Shown here in pieces: positions 8,373-16,035 of a stretch of DNA of 64,000 nucleotides. Location: positions 1,488,001-1,552,000 of the forward strand of contig NZ_CP102197.1 of NCBI RefSeq assembly GCF_024584435.1. Direction: 5' to 3'. The position numbers were made by a program, and so were the translations under genes. Under the pieces are notes generated by a model, which made no database searches, was not told where the DNA came from, and worked only from the letters and a program-made list of their open reading frames with translations. Numbering within the stretch: the first letter of the stretch is position 1; each line of letters opens with the position of its first letter. Source of the DNA: Schaalia odontolytica (GTDB lineage: Bacteria; Actinomycetota; Actinomycetes; Actinomycetales; Actinomycetaceae).

Positions 8373-9125
8373 TCAGTAGCGCACGTAGGTCGCGCCAGCG
8401 CGCACCGGAGAAATCTGCGACAGGCGGCCGGGAACCGTGGCCTCGACCATCTGGCCGCCGCCAATGTAGATGGCGACGTGACCGGGGTAGGACACGATGT
8501 CGCCGGGCTGCGGGTTGGACACGATGGTGCCGCCGGCGGCCTGAGCCGACGAGGAGTGCGGCAGGTTGATGCCGGCAGCCGCGTAGGCGTACTTCACCAG
8601 CCCGGAGCAGTCGAGACCAGCGAGGGACTCGCCGCCGTAGACGTAGGGGATGCCGGTCAGACCCAGGGCGACCGAGACGATGTCACCGCCGGCCGCGTTC
8701 AGCGCGGCCTGGCGAGCGGAGTTGTCCGTCGAGGTCGCGTCGCCGCGCGTCTCGGACCGGGAGGCGGCCGAGCCAGACTCGTCTGCGGCGGAGGTGGCGG
8801 CCGGGGCCGGCGCCTTGGGGGCCTCGGCGGTCGTCGTTGAAGCGGCATCATCGTCTGCGGTCCACGCGATGTCCGGGACCTCAACGGTCGTCACGTCATC
8901 AACGGCGACGGTCGTCGTGTTCTGGTCCGTGCTCTGCGGCTCGGACTGAGGGGTGGCCGGGGCGGCGTTCGCAACGCCCGCGGCAATGGCGGTCAGCGCA
9001 ACACCGGCGGCCGACGCGAAAGCAATGGGTCGGACGGCCCCAGCGGTGTTCACACCGTCGACCATCGAATCGGTCAGGGGGCGACGCGCCAGGCGGTGAC
9101 GCGGAGCAGGCTTAGTAGTCTTCAC
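8373..9125 (-). CDS. Secreted NlpC/P60 cell-wall endopeptidase
   Basis: Peptidoglycan hydrolase of 250 residues. An N-terminal membrane segment (~33-54, ending VANAAPA) acts as a signal peptide after a rather long basic leader. A Thr/Ala-rich linker (55-140) precedes the NlpC/P60 domain (~145-250), with catalytic Cys173 in LDCSGLVKYAY and His216 in YPGHVAIYIGGG. GTG start at 9125 with GGGAG upstream. The gene has a long untranslated leader that holds a c-di-AMP riboswitch, so its expression should follow c-di-AMP, as in other actinobacterial wall hydrolases. The enzyme would cut stem peptides (typically D-Glu-mDAP or equivalent); the exact bond cannot be read from sequence. Confidence 0.92.
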   Translation of the reverse strand: MKTTKPAPRHRLARRPLTDSMVDGVNTAGAVRPIAFASAAGVALTAIAAGVANAAPATPQSEPQSTDQNTTTVAVDDVTTVEVPDIAWTADDDAASTTTAEAPKAPAPAATSAADESGSAASRSETRGDATSTDNSARQAALNAAGGDIVSVALGLTGIPYVYGGESLAGLDCSGLVKYAYAAAGINLPHSSSAQAAGGTIVSNPQPGDIVSYPGHVAIYIGGGQMVEATVPGRLSQISPVRAGATYVRY

Positions 9126-9140
9126 TCATGTTCTCCCAGT

Positions 9141-9283
9141 TTCCCTGCGAGGTTAGCTGTCGGGTTCGGGCGGGAGGCCCGGCTCGCAATGCGAGCTTCA
9201 CCCCGAGGCTCCGAGGAGCCGCATGTGGGTTCCCCGCGTGAGACGGTATTTCCGCACCATTCGTCGTCTCACTTCGGGCACCG
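9141..9283 (-). promoter_or_regulatory. c-di-AMP riboswitch (ydaO-yuaA class)
   Basis: The leader of the NlpC/P60 gene has the conserved blocks of this class in order. A GTGAGAC...GTCTCAC stem runs into GCGGGGAACCCA, then comes GGGGTGAAGC, and then CCGAACCCGACAGCTAACC and TCGCAG close to the start codon. These match by eye the B. subtilis ydaO elements (GGCGGGGGACCCA, GGGGTGAATC, GAGCCCGTCAGCTAACCTCG). The element ends about 15 bases before the GTG, so control may act on translation or on transcription elongation. In known cases c-di-AMP turns expression off. Confidence 0.88.
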
Positions 9284-9313
9284 AATGGGCGGGCGGTCTG
9301 ATGACCGTTGCCA

Positions 9314-9343
9314 ACTATACCCCGCACGCCCGGTCAGTGTCAC
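9314..9343 (-). promoter_or_regulatory. Promoter of the NlpC/P60 gene
   Basis: On the minus strand GTGACA (9338-9343) and TATAGT (9314-9319) are separated by 18 bp, a good sigma-A pair. It is placed about 25-30 bases before the riboswitch, giving a leader of roughly 180 bases. Confidence 0.65.
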
Positions 9344-9472
9344 GTTCTGATAACATCACTCACATTCACCGTGACGTTTCCGTAACCTTTTCCCCACATT
9401 TTCACGCCAACCACGGCCCTCACCTCGCCCGATACCGGTCCAAAATCCGAGACATAGCCCGTCGCACGACGA

Positions 9473-9500
9473 AGGCCGAGACCCCATAGGGCCTCGGCCT
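9473..9500 (-). terminator. Terminator of the DtxR-family gene
   Basis: A 12-bp stem with one mismatch (9473-9484 with 9489-9500) and a 4-base loop follows the stop of the regulator gene and precedes the NlpC/P60 promoter. Confidence 0.65.
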
Positions 9501-9528
9501 CGACTCGTCGATCGGTTCGACGCTCCCC

Positions 9529-10203
9529 CTACTGTCCGGAGACGAAGAGGTGGGCCGCCAACGCCATCGGGATCGTCAGATAGCCGCTCACGTCACCGGC
9601 CTCATCCAGGGCGGCGACCCTCACCACGTTGCCGTGAGCCGAGAGCCCGACGCGCGCGCCGGGACGCAACCCAAGCTCGTCAAAGGCCGCCAGCAATTCC
9701 GCGTCGGCTTGAATCGGCTCGCCGATGCGTTCGATGGTGAGCGCCCCCACCTCCAGGGAGCGCACAGCAAGCTCGGCGGAGTGCGCGACGCCGCCCCCCA
9801 TGCCCGGCATCGGATTGCCGTAGGGGTCCACGCTGGGATCCTTCAGGAGCTCAATGAGCCGAGCCTCAACGGTATCGCTCATCACATGTTCCCAGCGGCA
9901 CGCCTCGTCGTGCACCTGCGCCCATTCCAAGCCCACGACATCGAGGAGCAAGCGTTCGGCCAGGCGATGCTTGCGCAGGACCTCGGTCGCCCGCGAGCGC
10001 CCCTCGTCGGTCAGCTCCAGGCGCCGATCACCCATCACATGCAGGAGCCCATCACGCTCCATGCGCGCGACCGTCTGGGAAACCGTCGGCCCCGAATGCC
10101 CGAGGCGGTCGACGATGCGCGCGCGCAGAGGCGTCACCCCGTCCTCCTCAAGCTCGAGAATGGTTTTGAGGTACATCTCGGTGGTGTCGATCAGGTCTGC
10201 CAC
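9529..10203 (-). CDS. DtxR/IdeR-family metal-dependent transcriptional regulator
   Basis: DNA-binding repressor that senses Fe2+ or Mn2+. The 224-residue protein follows DtxR along its length: LIDTTEMYLKTILELEEDGV, the winged helix with SGPTVSQTVARMERDGLL (~39-56), then the metal/dimerisation region LAERLLLDVVGLEW and HDEACRWEHVMSD. A C-terminal SH3-like domain follows (~140-224). The metal-site residues expected in the EACRWEH block (Cys, Glu, His) are all present. GTG start at 10203 fits GGAGG five bases upstream; the in-frame ATG at 10218 overlaps that site. Whether it senses iron (IdeR-like) or manganese (MntR-like) is not settled, though similarity to DtxR itself favours iron. Confidence 0.94.
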   Translation of the reverse strand: MADLIDTTEMYLKTILELEEDGVTPLRARIVDRLGHSGPTVSQTVARMERDGLLHVMGDRRLELTDEGRSRATEVLRKHRLAERLLLDVVGLEWAQVHDEACRWEHVMSDTVEARLIELLKDPSVDPYGNPMPGMGGGVAHSAELAVRSLEVGALTIERIGEPIQADAELLAAFDELGLRPGARVGLSAHGNVVRVAALDEAGDVSGYLTIPMALAAHLFVSGQ

Positions 10204-10365
10204 GACGTCCTCCTTCATATGGCATATCGCCCCCTCAGGATAGGACGACCTTTCTTGAAGTAACACGCAGTGACACGATGACGCGAAAAAGTAGACTCGC
10301 CTCCCTCTGTTCTCACAAGGCAATTCGATCAATGAGCATGATGGAAATAGGCCGTCCCGGGGCGC

Positions 10366-10371
10366 TAGGCT
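10366..10371 (+). promoter_or_regulatory. -10 element for leaderless serC
   Basis: TAGGCT lies exactly 6 bases before the serC ATG, and no ribosome site is present, so transcription probably begins at or next to the start codon. Confidence 0.55.
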
Positions 10372-10377
10372 GGAATC

Positions 10378-11502
10378 ATGGTGGTTTTCCCCGACATCCC
10401 CCCGGCTCTCCTGCCCGCCGACGGACGCTTCGGCTGCGGCCCCTCCAAGGTGCGCCAGGCGCAGCTTGAGGCGCTCTCCGCGGGCCTCATGGGTACCTCG
10501 CATCGCGCCACCCCCGTGCGTCACGTCGTCGCATCCTTCAAGGAAGGTCTGCGCACCCTCCTCGACGTTCCCGAGGACTACGAGATCGTCTTGGGCAACG
10601 GAGGGGCGTCGGCATTTTGGGCCGTCGCGTGCGCCACCCTTATCCGCTCACAGGCATCGCTCGGATCGTGGGGGGCTTTCGGCGCCAAGTTTGCCGACGA
10701 GGTCTCGCGCGCCCCTCATCTGCGCTCTCCCCTCCTCGACGAGGCGCCCCCCGGCTCGCTCGTCACGCTGTCCCCACGCCCACCCGCCGACGGCGTCGAC
10801 ACCTACGCATACCCGCACAACGAGACCTCGACGGGGGTGGCCTCCCCCGTCTATCGGGTGCCCTCTCCGGGATCGCTGACCCTCGTGGACGCCACGTCAA
10901 TCGCGGGAGCCTCACCGGTCGATCTCAGGCAGGTCGATGCCTACTACTTCTCGCTGCAGAAGGCCATCGGTTCCGACGGCGGTCTCTGGGTGGCCGTCCT
11001 CTCCCCCGAGGCCATCACACGCGCCCGCTCCATCGAGGCTTCCCCCGATGGCCGGTGGATCCCGCAGTTCCTCTCCCTCGGCGCAGCCATCGACAACTCC
11101 CGGAAGGACCAGACCCTCAACACCCCGGCGATCGCCACGATCGTCATGGCGCAGCAGCAGGTGTGCTGGCTCAACGCGCTGGGTGGCATGGCGCAGGTAC
11201 ACGCACGCTGCGAGCATTCCTCCTCCCTCATCTACCGGTGGGCAGACTCTCACATGGCCGCCCACCCCTTCGTCGCCAACCCGGCGTGGCGCTCGCCGGT
11301 GACGGCAACGATAGAGATCGACGCGGATGTGTCCGCGAGCGCGCTCGCGAACCACCTGCGCGCAAGCGGGATCCTCGACATCGGCGCCTATCGGGGTGTC
11401 GGCGCCAACCAGCTGCGCATCGGGACGTGGCCGAGCGTGGAAGCCAGCGATATTGAGGCCCTCCTGGAGTGCATCGACTACTGCCTGGAGCGCGTCCTGT
11501 GA
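10378..11502 (+). CDS. serC: Phosphoserine aminotransferase
   Basis: PLP enzyme that transaminates 3-phosphohydroxypyruvate with glutamate to phosphoserine, the second step of serine synthesis. At 374 residues it matches the mycobacterial/actinobacterial SerC type. It has FGCGPSKVRQ near residues 18-27, GTSHRATPV for phosphate contact (~40-48), VLGNGGASAFWAV around residue 71 and the PLP-lysine context YYFSLQKAIGSDGG (~191-204, Lys in LQK). It ends with GVGANQLRIGTWPSVE. Divergent from the DtxR-family gene. Confidence 0.95.
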   Translation: MVVFPDIPPALLPADGRFGCGPSKVRQAQLEALSAGLMGTSHRATPVRHVVASFKEGLRTLLDVPEDYEIVLGNGGASAFWAVACATLIRSQASLGSWGAFGAKFADEVSRAPHLRSPLLDEAPPGSLVTLSPRPPADGVDTYAYPHNETSTGVASPVYRVPSPGSLTLVDATSIAGASPVDLRQVDAYYFSLQKAIGSDGGLWVAVLSPEAITRARSIEASPDGRWIPQFLSLGAAIDNSRKDQTLNTPAIATIVMAQQQVCWLNALGGMAQVHARCEHSSSLIYRWADSHMAAHPFVANPAWRSPVTATIEIDADVSASALANHLRASGILDIGAYRGVGANQLRIGTWPSVEASDIEALLECIDYCLERVL

Positions 11503-11609
11503 GCCTGTCGGCCTGGCGCTGACGAAGGAACCGGGGTGGGCGTGCCGCCTCGCGTCGAAGCCGCGCGCCCGCTGCCCGATCAGCGTGACGAGGACGGGCC
11601 GGCCTCACC

Positions 11610-12893
11610 TTAACCCACCGAGCGGGGCGGGGCGTCCACCGAGGAGTCAACATCAAGGCCAAGCCACGGGAATGAGGGGCGACGCAAGAGGCGCGCCCTC
11701 CAGTGACGCGCCGCCCACAGGGCGCACACCGCAGCAACGCCGAAGGACGCGATGCCTCCGACAAGAAGCGCCCATCGGGCGCCCATGGTGCGCCCCACCC
11801 ATCCGATGAGCGGCGAGCCGATCGGCGTCGCCCCCAGGAAGACCAGGGAGTACAGGGCCATGACACGCCCGCGCTTGTCCGGGTCCGTGCGCGTCTGGAT
11901 CAGGGCATTGGCGCTCGTATTCATCGTGAGCATCCCAAACCCGGTAGGAATCGACATGAGCGCGAAGAACCAGTATGAGGGCGACAGGCCCAGGGCGATT
12001 TCGGCCGCGCCGTAGAAGGCGGCGCCGAGAACGATCGTGCGCAGCCGGGGAGTGCGCCGTGCGGCGCCGGTTGCCCCCATGATCGAGCCGACGGCCATGA
12101 ACGAGGAGAGGATGCCGAAGGATCCGGCGTCTTTCCCAAACACCGTGGTGGCCATGAGCGCGCTCGTCATCTGGAAGTTCATGCCCAGTGCGCTCACGAC
12201 GAAGATGAGGACCAGGATGATGCGGATGTCGGTGCGTCCCCTCACGTAGGCGAGCGACTCGCGCAGCTGACCGCGGGCGCGCGGGGCGAGGGTGCGCGGA
12301 TAGAAACGGTCGGCGCGCATGAGGGCGAGGGCGATGACGGGGGCGGAGAACATGCCCGCGTCGATGAGGAAGACGGGTCCCACGCCCCACCATTCGATGA
12401 AGAGTCCGGCCGAGGCGGGGCCGATGAGGCGAGCTGCGTGGAAGGCGGTGGCGTTGAGGGCGACGGCGTTTGCCATCTTCTCTCGGGGAACCAGCTCCCC
12501 CACGAACGCCTGGCGTGCCGGGGTGTCGAACGCGGAGATCGTTCCCGAGACGAAGGCCAGGGCATACTGGTGCCACAGCTCTCCCGTTCCGGTCACGACG
12601 ACGATGCCGATGACCAGGGACACCAGGCCGATGCCCGCCTGCGTCGCCTGCAGGAGCCGCCTGCCCGGGACCCGATCGGCGAGAACGCCTGCGGAGGCGG
12701 AGAAGAGGATGATCGGTAGGAACTGCAGGGCCGTGACCACGCCAACCTGGGTGGAGTCGTGGTCGGTGAGTACGGTGAGCACGTACCAGTCTTGCGCGAC
12801 GCGCTGCAGCCACGTGCCGGTCGAGGCGACGAGGGTCGCCGCGAACCAGTAGCGGTAGTTGACGTAGCGCAGTGATGCGAAGGTCTTTGACAC
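11610..12893 (-). CDS. MFS transporter, EntS-like
   Basis: Inner-membrane major facilitator of 427 residues with 11-12 hydrophobic segments. The N terminus SLRYVNYRYWFAATLVASTGTWLQRVAQDWYVL is typical of the EntS/YfmO-like drug and siderophore exporter group (MFS_3). The loop between helices 2 and 3 reads GVLADRVPGRRLL, the MFS motif A. FDTPARQAFVGELVP (around residue 145) is another mark of this subfamily. GTG start behind GGGAGGAAAGGC. Substrate is unknown. The DtxR-family gene is about 1.4 kb away, which is weak support for a siderophore role. Convergent with serC across 107 bp with no clear terminator. Confidence 0.88.
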   Translation of the reverse strand: MSKTFASLRYVNYRYWFAATLVASTGTWLQRVAQDWYVLTVLTDHDSTQVGVVTALQFLPIILFSASAGVLADRVPGRRLLQATQAGIGLVSLVIGIVVVTGTGELWHQYALAFVSGTISAFDTPARQAFVGELVPREKMANAVALNATAFHAARLIGPASAGLFIEWWGVGPVFLIDAGMFSAPVIALALMRADRFYPRTLAPRARGQLRESLAYVRGRTDIRIILVLIFVVSALGMNFQMTSALMATTVFGKDAGSFGILSSFMAVGSIMGATGAARRTPRLRTIVLGAAFYGAAEIALGLSPSYWFFALMSIPTGFGMLTMNTSANALIQTRTDPDKRGRVMALYSLVFLGATPIGSPLIGWVGRTMGARWALLVGGIASFGVAAVCALWAARHWRARLLRRPSFPWLGLDVDSSVDAPPRSVG

Positions 12894-12977
12894 GCCTTTC
12901 CTCCCATTCCGCTCAACCTACCCCGCGCGGCCCGGCGAGCCAGACGTTTGCGCCTCGGCGGTATCGAACCAGGATAC

Positions 12978-13014
12978 GACCACCCCGCCGCGATGAGGCT
13001 GCGGCGGGGCGGTC
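12978..13014 (-). terminator. Terminator of the purine permease gene
   Basis: A 14-bp stem with one mismatch (12978-12991 with 13001-13014) and a 9-base loop sits about 20 bp after the permease stop. Confidence 0.65.
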
Positions 13015-13034
13015 GCAAGACGAAGGGTGACGAA

Positions 13035-14486
13035 TCAGCCGACGCCGAGGAGACGCTGGATGGGTCCCATCAGGAAGTAGATGACGAAGAGGGCGGACAC
13101 AAGCCACATGAGCGGATGAACCGTGCGCGCCTTGCCCGTGACCAGCTGGATCATCGCATAGACGACGAAGCCGACGCCAATGCCGACGGACACGGAGTAC
13201 CCAAAGGGCATGAGAGCGATCGTCATGAACGACGGGATCGCGATCTGCGGGGCACTCCAGTCGATGTCGGTCACCTGCGTCATCATGAGGAATCCGACGA
13301 AGACGAGCGCCGTGGAGGCGGCCTCGGTCGGAACCAGCTCGACGAGGGGGGCCAGGAAGGTCGACAGGAGGAAGAGGACGCCGGTGACCACCGACGCCAG
13401 GCCGGTGCGTGCTCCCTCCGCAACGCCCGAGGCAGACTCCACGTAGGAGGTGTTGGAGGAGACACCGCCGACGCCTCCCGCCACGGCCGCGAGCGAGTCG
13501 ATGATCAGGATCTGGCGGGTCCTGGGCGGATTGCCTTCCTCGTCCAGGAGCTTGCCCTCGGATCCGACGGCCACCATCGTGCCCATGGTGTCGAAGAAGT
13601 CGGCGAGCATCAGCGAGAACACGAGAAGGATGAGCGAGACGACGCCGAGCTTACCGAAGCCTCCGAAGAGGTCAACCTTGCCGAGCGTATCGAAGACCGG
13701 GACCGCAATCGGGGAACCCTTGAGCTCGGGAACCGTCTGTCCCCATCCGGTCGGGTTGGTCTCGGAGATCCGATCCACGTGGGCGAACGTCTGGACGATG
13801 ACCGCCAGCACGGTCGCCGAGACGATCGAGATCAGCACGGCGCCCTTCACGCCGCGCACGTAGAGGACAAACATCAGGAAGAGCCCGAACACGAACACGA
13901 GGGCCGGCCAGCCGTCGAGGGAACCGGAGATGCCGAACTGGACGGGGGTCGCACCCGTGCGGACGATGCCTGCGTTGACCAGTCCGATGAGGGCAACGAA
14001 GAGGCCCAGACCCACCGTGATCGCGGTCTTGAGCGCGGGCGGCACCGCGCGGAACACGGCCTCGCGGAATCCCGTGAGGACCAGGAGGAAGATGAGGATG
14101 CCCTCCCAGGCGATGACTCCCATGGCCTCGCCGTAGCTCAGACCGGAGCTGAGGACGAGCGTAAAAGCGACGACCGCGTTCAGGCCCAGGCCGGCGGCGA
14201 GCGCCAGAGGGTAGTTGGCGACAACACCCATGAGGATCGTCATGACGCCCGCGACGAGGGCGGTGCCGGCGGCGATCCCCTGGGTGGTGATGGAGCCGTC
14301 AGCGGGGACCGCGTTGCCGAGGATCGCCGGGTTAACAACCAGGATGTAGGCCATCGCGAAGAAGGTCACGATGCCTCCGCGAATCTCGTGGCCGACGGTC
14401 GAGCCGCGCGCGGAAATCTGGAAGAACGAATCGATTGACTGTGCGAAGCCGCCGTGGGACGCGGCGGTCTTTTCTTGTGTGCTCAC
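13035..14486 (-). CDS. NCS2-family purine permease (AzgA-like)
   Basis: Membrane protein of 483 residues that would import hypoxanthine, guanine, adenine or a related base by cation symport. It shows the AzgA-group pattern: TVGHEIRGGIVTFFAMAYILVVNP near residues 30-53, GLGLNAVVAFTLV (~97-109) and a later GGVGGVSSNTSYVESASGVAEGARTG segment. That segment matches the family's substrate-site signature around TM8-10. About 12-14 hydrophobic segments. GTG start at 14486, with a CACGAT box exactly 6 bases upstream, indicating a leaderless transcript. No purine riboswitch could fit in such a leader. Confidence 0.92.
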   Translation of the reverse strand: MSTQEKTAASHGGFAQSIDSFFQISARGSTVGHEIRGGIVTFFAMAYILVVNPAILGNAVPADGSITTQGIAAGTALVAGVMTILMGVVANYPLALAAGLGLNAVVAFTLVLSSGLSYGEAMGVIAWEGILIFLLVLTGFREAVFRAVPPALKTAITVGLGLFVALIGLVNAGIVRTGATPVQFGISGSLDGWPALVFVFGLFLMFVLYVRGVKGAVLISIVSATVLAVIVQTFAHVDRISETNPTGWGQTVPELKGSPIAVPVFDTLGKVDLFGGFGKLGVVSLILLVFSLMLADFFDTMGTMVAVGSEGKLLDEEGNPPRTRQILIIDSLAAVAGGVGGVSSNTSYVESASGVAEGARTGLASVVTGVLFLLSTFLAPLVELVPTEAASTALVFVGFLMMTQVTDIDWSAPQIAIPSFMTIALMPFGYSVSVGIGVGFVVYAMIQLVTGKARTVHPLMWLVSALFVIYFLMGPIQRLLGVG

Positions 14487-14492
14487 CGCTCA

Positions 14493-14498
14493 ATCGTG
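14493..14498 (-). promoter_or_regulatory. -10 element for leaderless purine permease gene
   Basis: CACGAT (minus strand) lies 6 bases before the GTG start, with no ribosome site. Confidence 0.4.
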
Positions 14499-14605
14499 CC
14501 CGGTCGGAGTCGCTCGCGCAAACACACTCACCGACTTTCCACTTGTTGAGAAAGCATCCGGGAGTCGGCGGTGGATCCTCGTCCATCCGTCGGTCGGCTC
14601 CGGCG

Positions 14606-15418
14606 CTAGTTGGCGCCTTCCTCCCCGGCGTCGTCACGGTCCCCGTCCGAGGCCGGCCGAGGCATCGGTTCGGCGTCCAGCGCCCCCTCGTTCACGCGCG
14701 AGGGGCGCACGGGCCACGCCGTGGAGTTCTTCGGCACGTCGGTTTCCGAATGCGAGCCGCAGGTGTGGTCGAGCGACACGACGGCGCCGTCATCGGTGGC
14801 CCACTCGTTCGCGCACACGCCGAACATGGTGCGCATGTCGCCGCTCATCTTCATGAGGAAGCCGCACGTTGAGCACGTGTTGCGCGGGCGACGCCCCGAC
14901 TTCGGGCCGCGTTCGGACTGATACCAACGCGTGGCGGCCTGGCTGCGCCCCTCCGGGGAGAGGACTCGCGGGCGCCCCACGCCCAGCTCACGCACAATCG
15001 GCAGGTCGGGATCGGAGCTCGTGTCTTCGTAGCTGTGCTCCAGGCGCGCGTCGTCGGCCACGTACGGAAGGGTGTCCTCGCGGGAAATATCCGACGGGCG
15101 CAGGCGGTCCTCCCACGGCACCCACTCGGGAGCAAGCAGCGCGCCGTCGCGAGGCGTCATGTCGACCTCGCATACGGTCGCCACGCGGCCGCGCGGAACA
15201 CGCGCGATGGTCACCGACCAGCACCAGCCAACGTAGCCCTCGTCGGTGGACGCAAAGTAGTGCGTGGCGAGGCGGTCTGAGACCATCTCGAAACCGACGT
15301 GCTCGCCGACGGGACGCGGGTGGGCGACAGCCTCCGCTCCCGCCCTGGCCACGTCAACGGCGGCCTCGAGGACAGCGTCCTTCTTGATCGCCCGACTCCG
15401 GGCTTGTGTTTTAGGCAT
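14606..15418 (-). CDS. DUF3027-family protein
   Basis: Conserved actinobacterial protein of unknown function, 270 residues. The N-terminal half has VGEHVGFEMVSDRLATHYF, GYVGWCWSVTIARVPRG and VCEVDMTPRDGALLAPEWVPW in that order, followed by EDRLRPSDI, which is the DUF3027 core. The C-terminal half has a possible zinc-binding Cys cluster: CSTCGF, then GVCANEW and DHTCGSH (~residues 182-230). The acidic tail is variable. It overlaps the cold-shock gene by 8 bp and is surely co-transcribed with it. The PWEDRLRPSDI motif recurs in the 73-residue protein at 2440-2661. A nucleic-acid role would fit the Cys cluster and the cold-shock neighbour, but is inference. Confidence 0.88.
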   Translation of the reverse strand: MPKTQARSRAIKKDAVLEAAVDVARAGAEAVAHPRPVGEHVGFEMVSDRLATHYFASTDEGYVGWCWSVTIARVPRGRVATVCEVDMTPRDGALLAPEWVPWEDRLRPSDISREDTLPYVADDARLEHSYEDTSSDPDLPIVRELGVGRPRVLSPEGRSQAATRWYQSERGPKSGRRPRNTCSTCGFLMKMSGDMRTMFGVCANEWATDDGAVVSLDHTCGSHSETDVPKNSTAWPVRPSRVNEGALDAEPMPRPASDGDRDDAGEEGAN

Positions 15419-15788
15419 CAAATTCCTCTGCGACGGCCCGCAGGACCTTCGCAATCTTGGTCGCGTTGTCCGGGTAGGAGCCGCGGCGCAGGGATGCGCT
15501 GGATGAGTCGAGGAGCTTGATGAGATCCTCCACAACCGGCACCATCGCCTGCGGTTTGCGGCGCTTCGCGCGGGCAACGGAAGCTGTTTCCTTCAGGAAC
15601 CGCACGCTCAGCGCCTGCGGTCCCTTGCGCCCGTCGGCCACCGAGTACTCCACGCGCGATCCCACGCGGGGATTGGGGTGGTCGGCCGGCAGCGCGGACG
15701 AGTGGAGGAAGACATCCGCGCCGTCATCCCCCGCGATAAAGCCAAAACCGCGGTCAGCGTCGAAAAACCTCACCTTGCCGGTGGGCAT
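15411..15788 (-). CDS. Cold-shock domain protein with C-terminal extension
   Basis: Single-strand RNA/DNA-binding protein. Residues 1-66 are a cold-shock domain with both RNP motifs: GKVRFFDADRGFGFI (RNP1 KGFGFI variant DRGFGFI) and DVFLHSSAL (RNP2). A further ~60 residues follow (KETASVARAKRRKPQAM and a helical tail), the 125-residue form usual in actinobacteria rather than the 67-residue Csp. ATG at 15788 behind AAGGAGGG. It is the first gene of a two-gene unit with the DUF3027 gene. Confidence 0.92.
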   Translation of the reverse strand: MPTGKVRFFDADRGFGFIAGDDGADVFLHSSALPADHPNPRVGSRVEYSVADGRKGPQALSVRFLKETASVARAKRRKPQAMVPVVEDLIKLLDSSSASLRRGSYPDNATKIAKVLRAVAEEFDA

Positions 15789-15836
15789 AGTCCCCTCCTT
15801 CTGTTGATCGTCTGAGAGCCCCAAGGGCTTGCTCCT

Positions 15837-15842
15837 ATCATA
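15837..15842 (-). promoter_or_regulatory. Possible -10 box of the cold-shock gene
   Basis: TATGAT on the minus strand, about 50 bases before the start codon. The -35 region is poor. The leader would be around 40 bases and could hold a small hairpin. Confidence 0.4.
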
Positions 15843-16035
15843 GGGCGCTCGCTTGCGCCGCGTCGCCAACGCACGGATGCCTGTAGCGAACAGCACCACG
15901 TGCCCCAAGGCAGACCGACTATCACGTAGACTGACCTCACGGAAACCGCCGATTCGAGCGAGTCGCCCCCTATCAGGGGCACGCACGCGCGAGATGGTGT
16001 ATGTTTACCTGTTCGCCACACTGCAGGAGGACCCC

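Noticed and set aside
11503..11609. Search for a terminator between converging serC and MFS genes
   Set aside because: No stem of useful length was found.
12948..14438. Plus-strand open frame of 496 codons opposite the purine permease
   Set aside because: Its Asp/Glu/His/Arg-rich composition is typical of the antisense of a hydrophobic protein; the permease motifs are decisive for the other strand.
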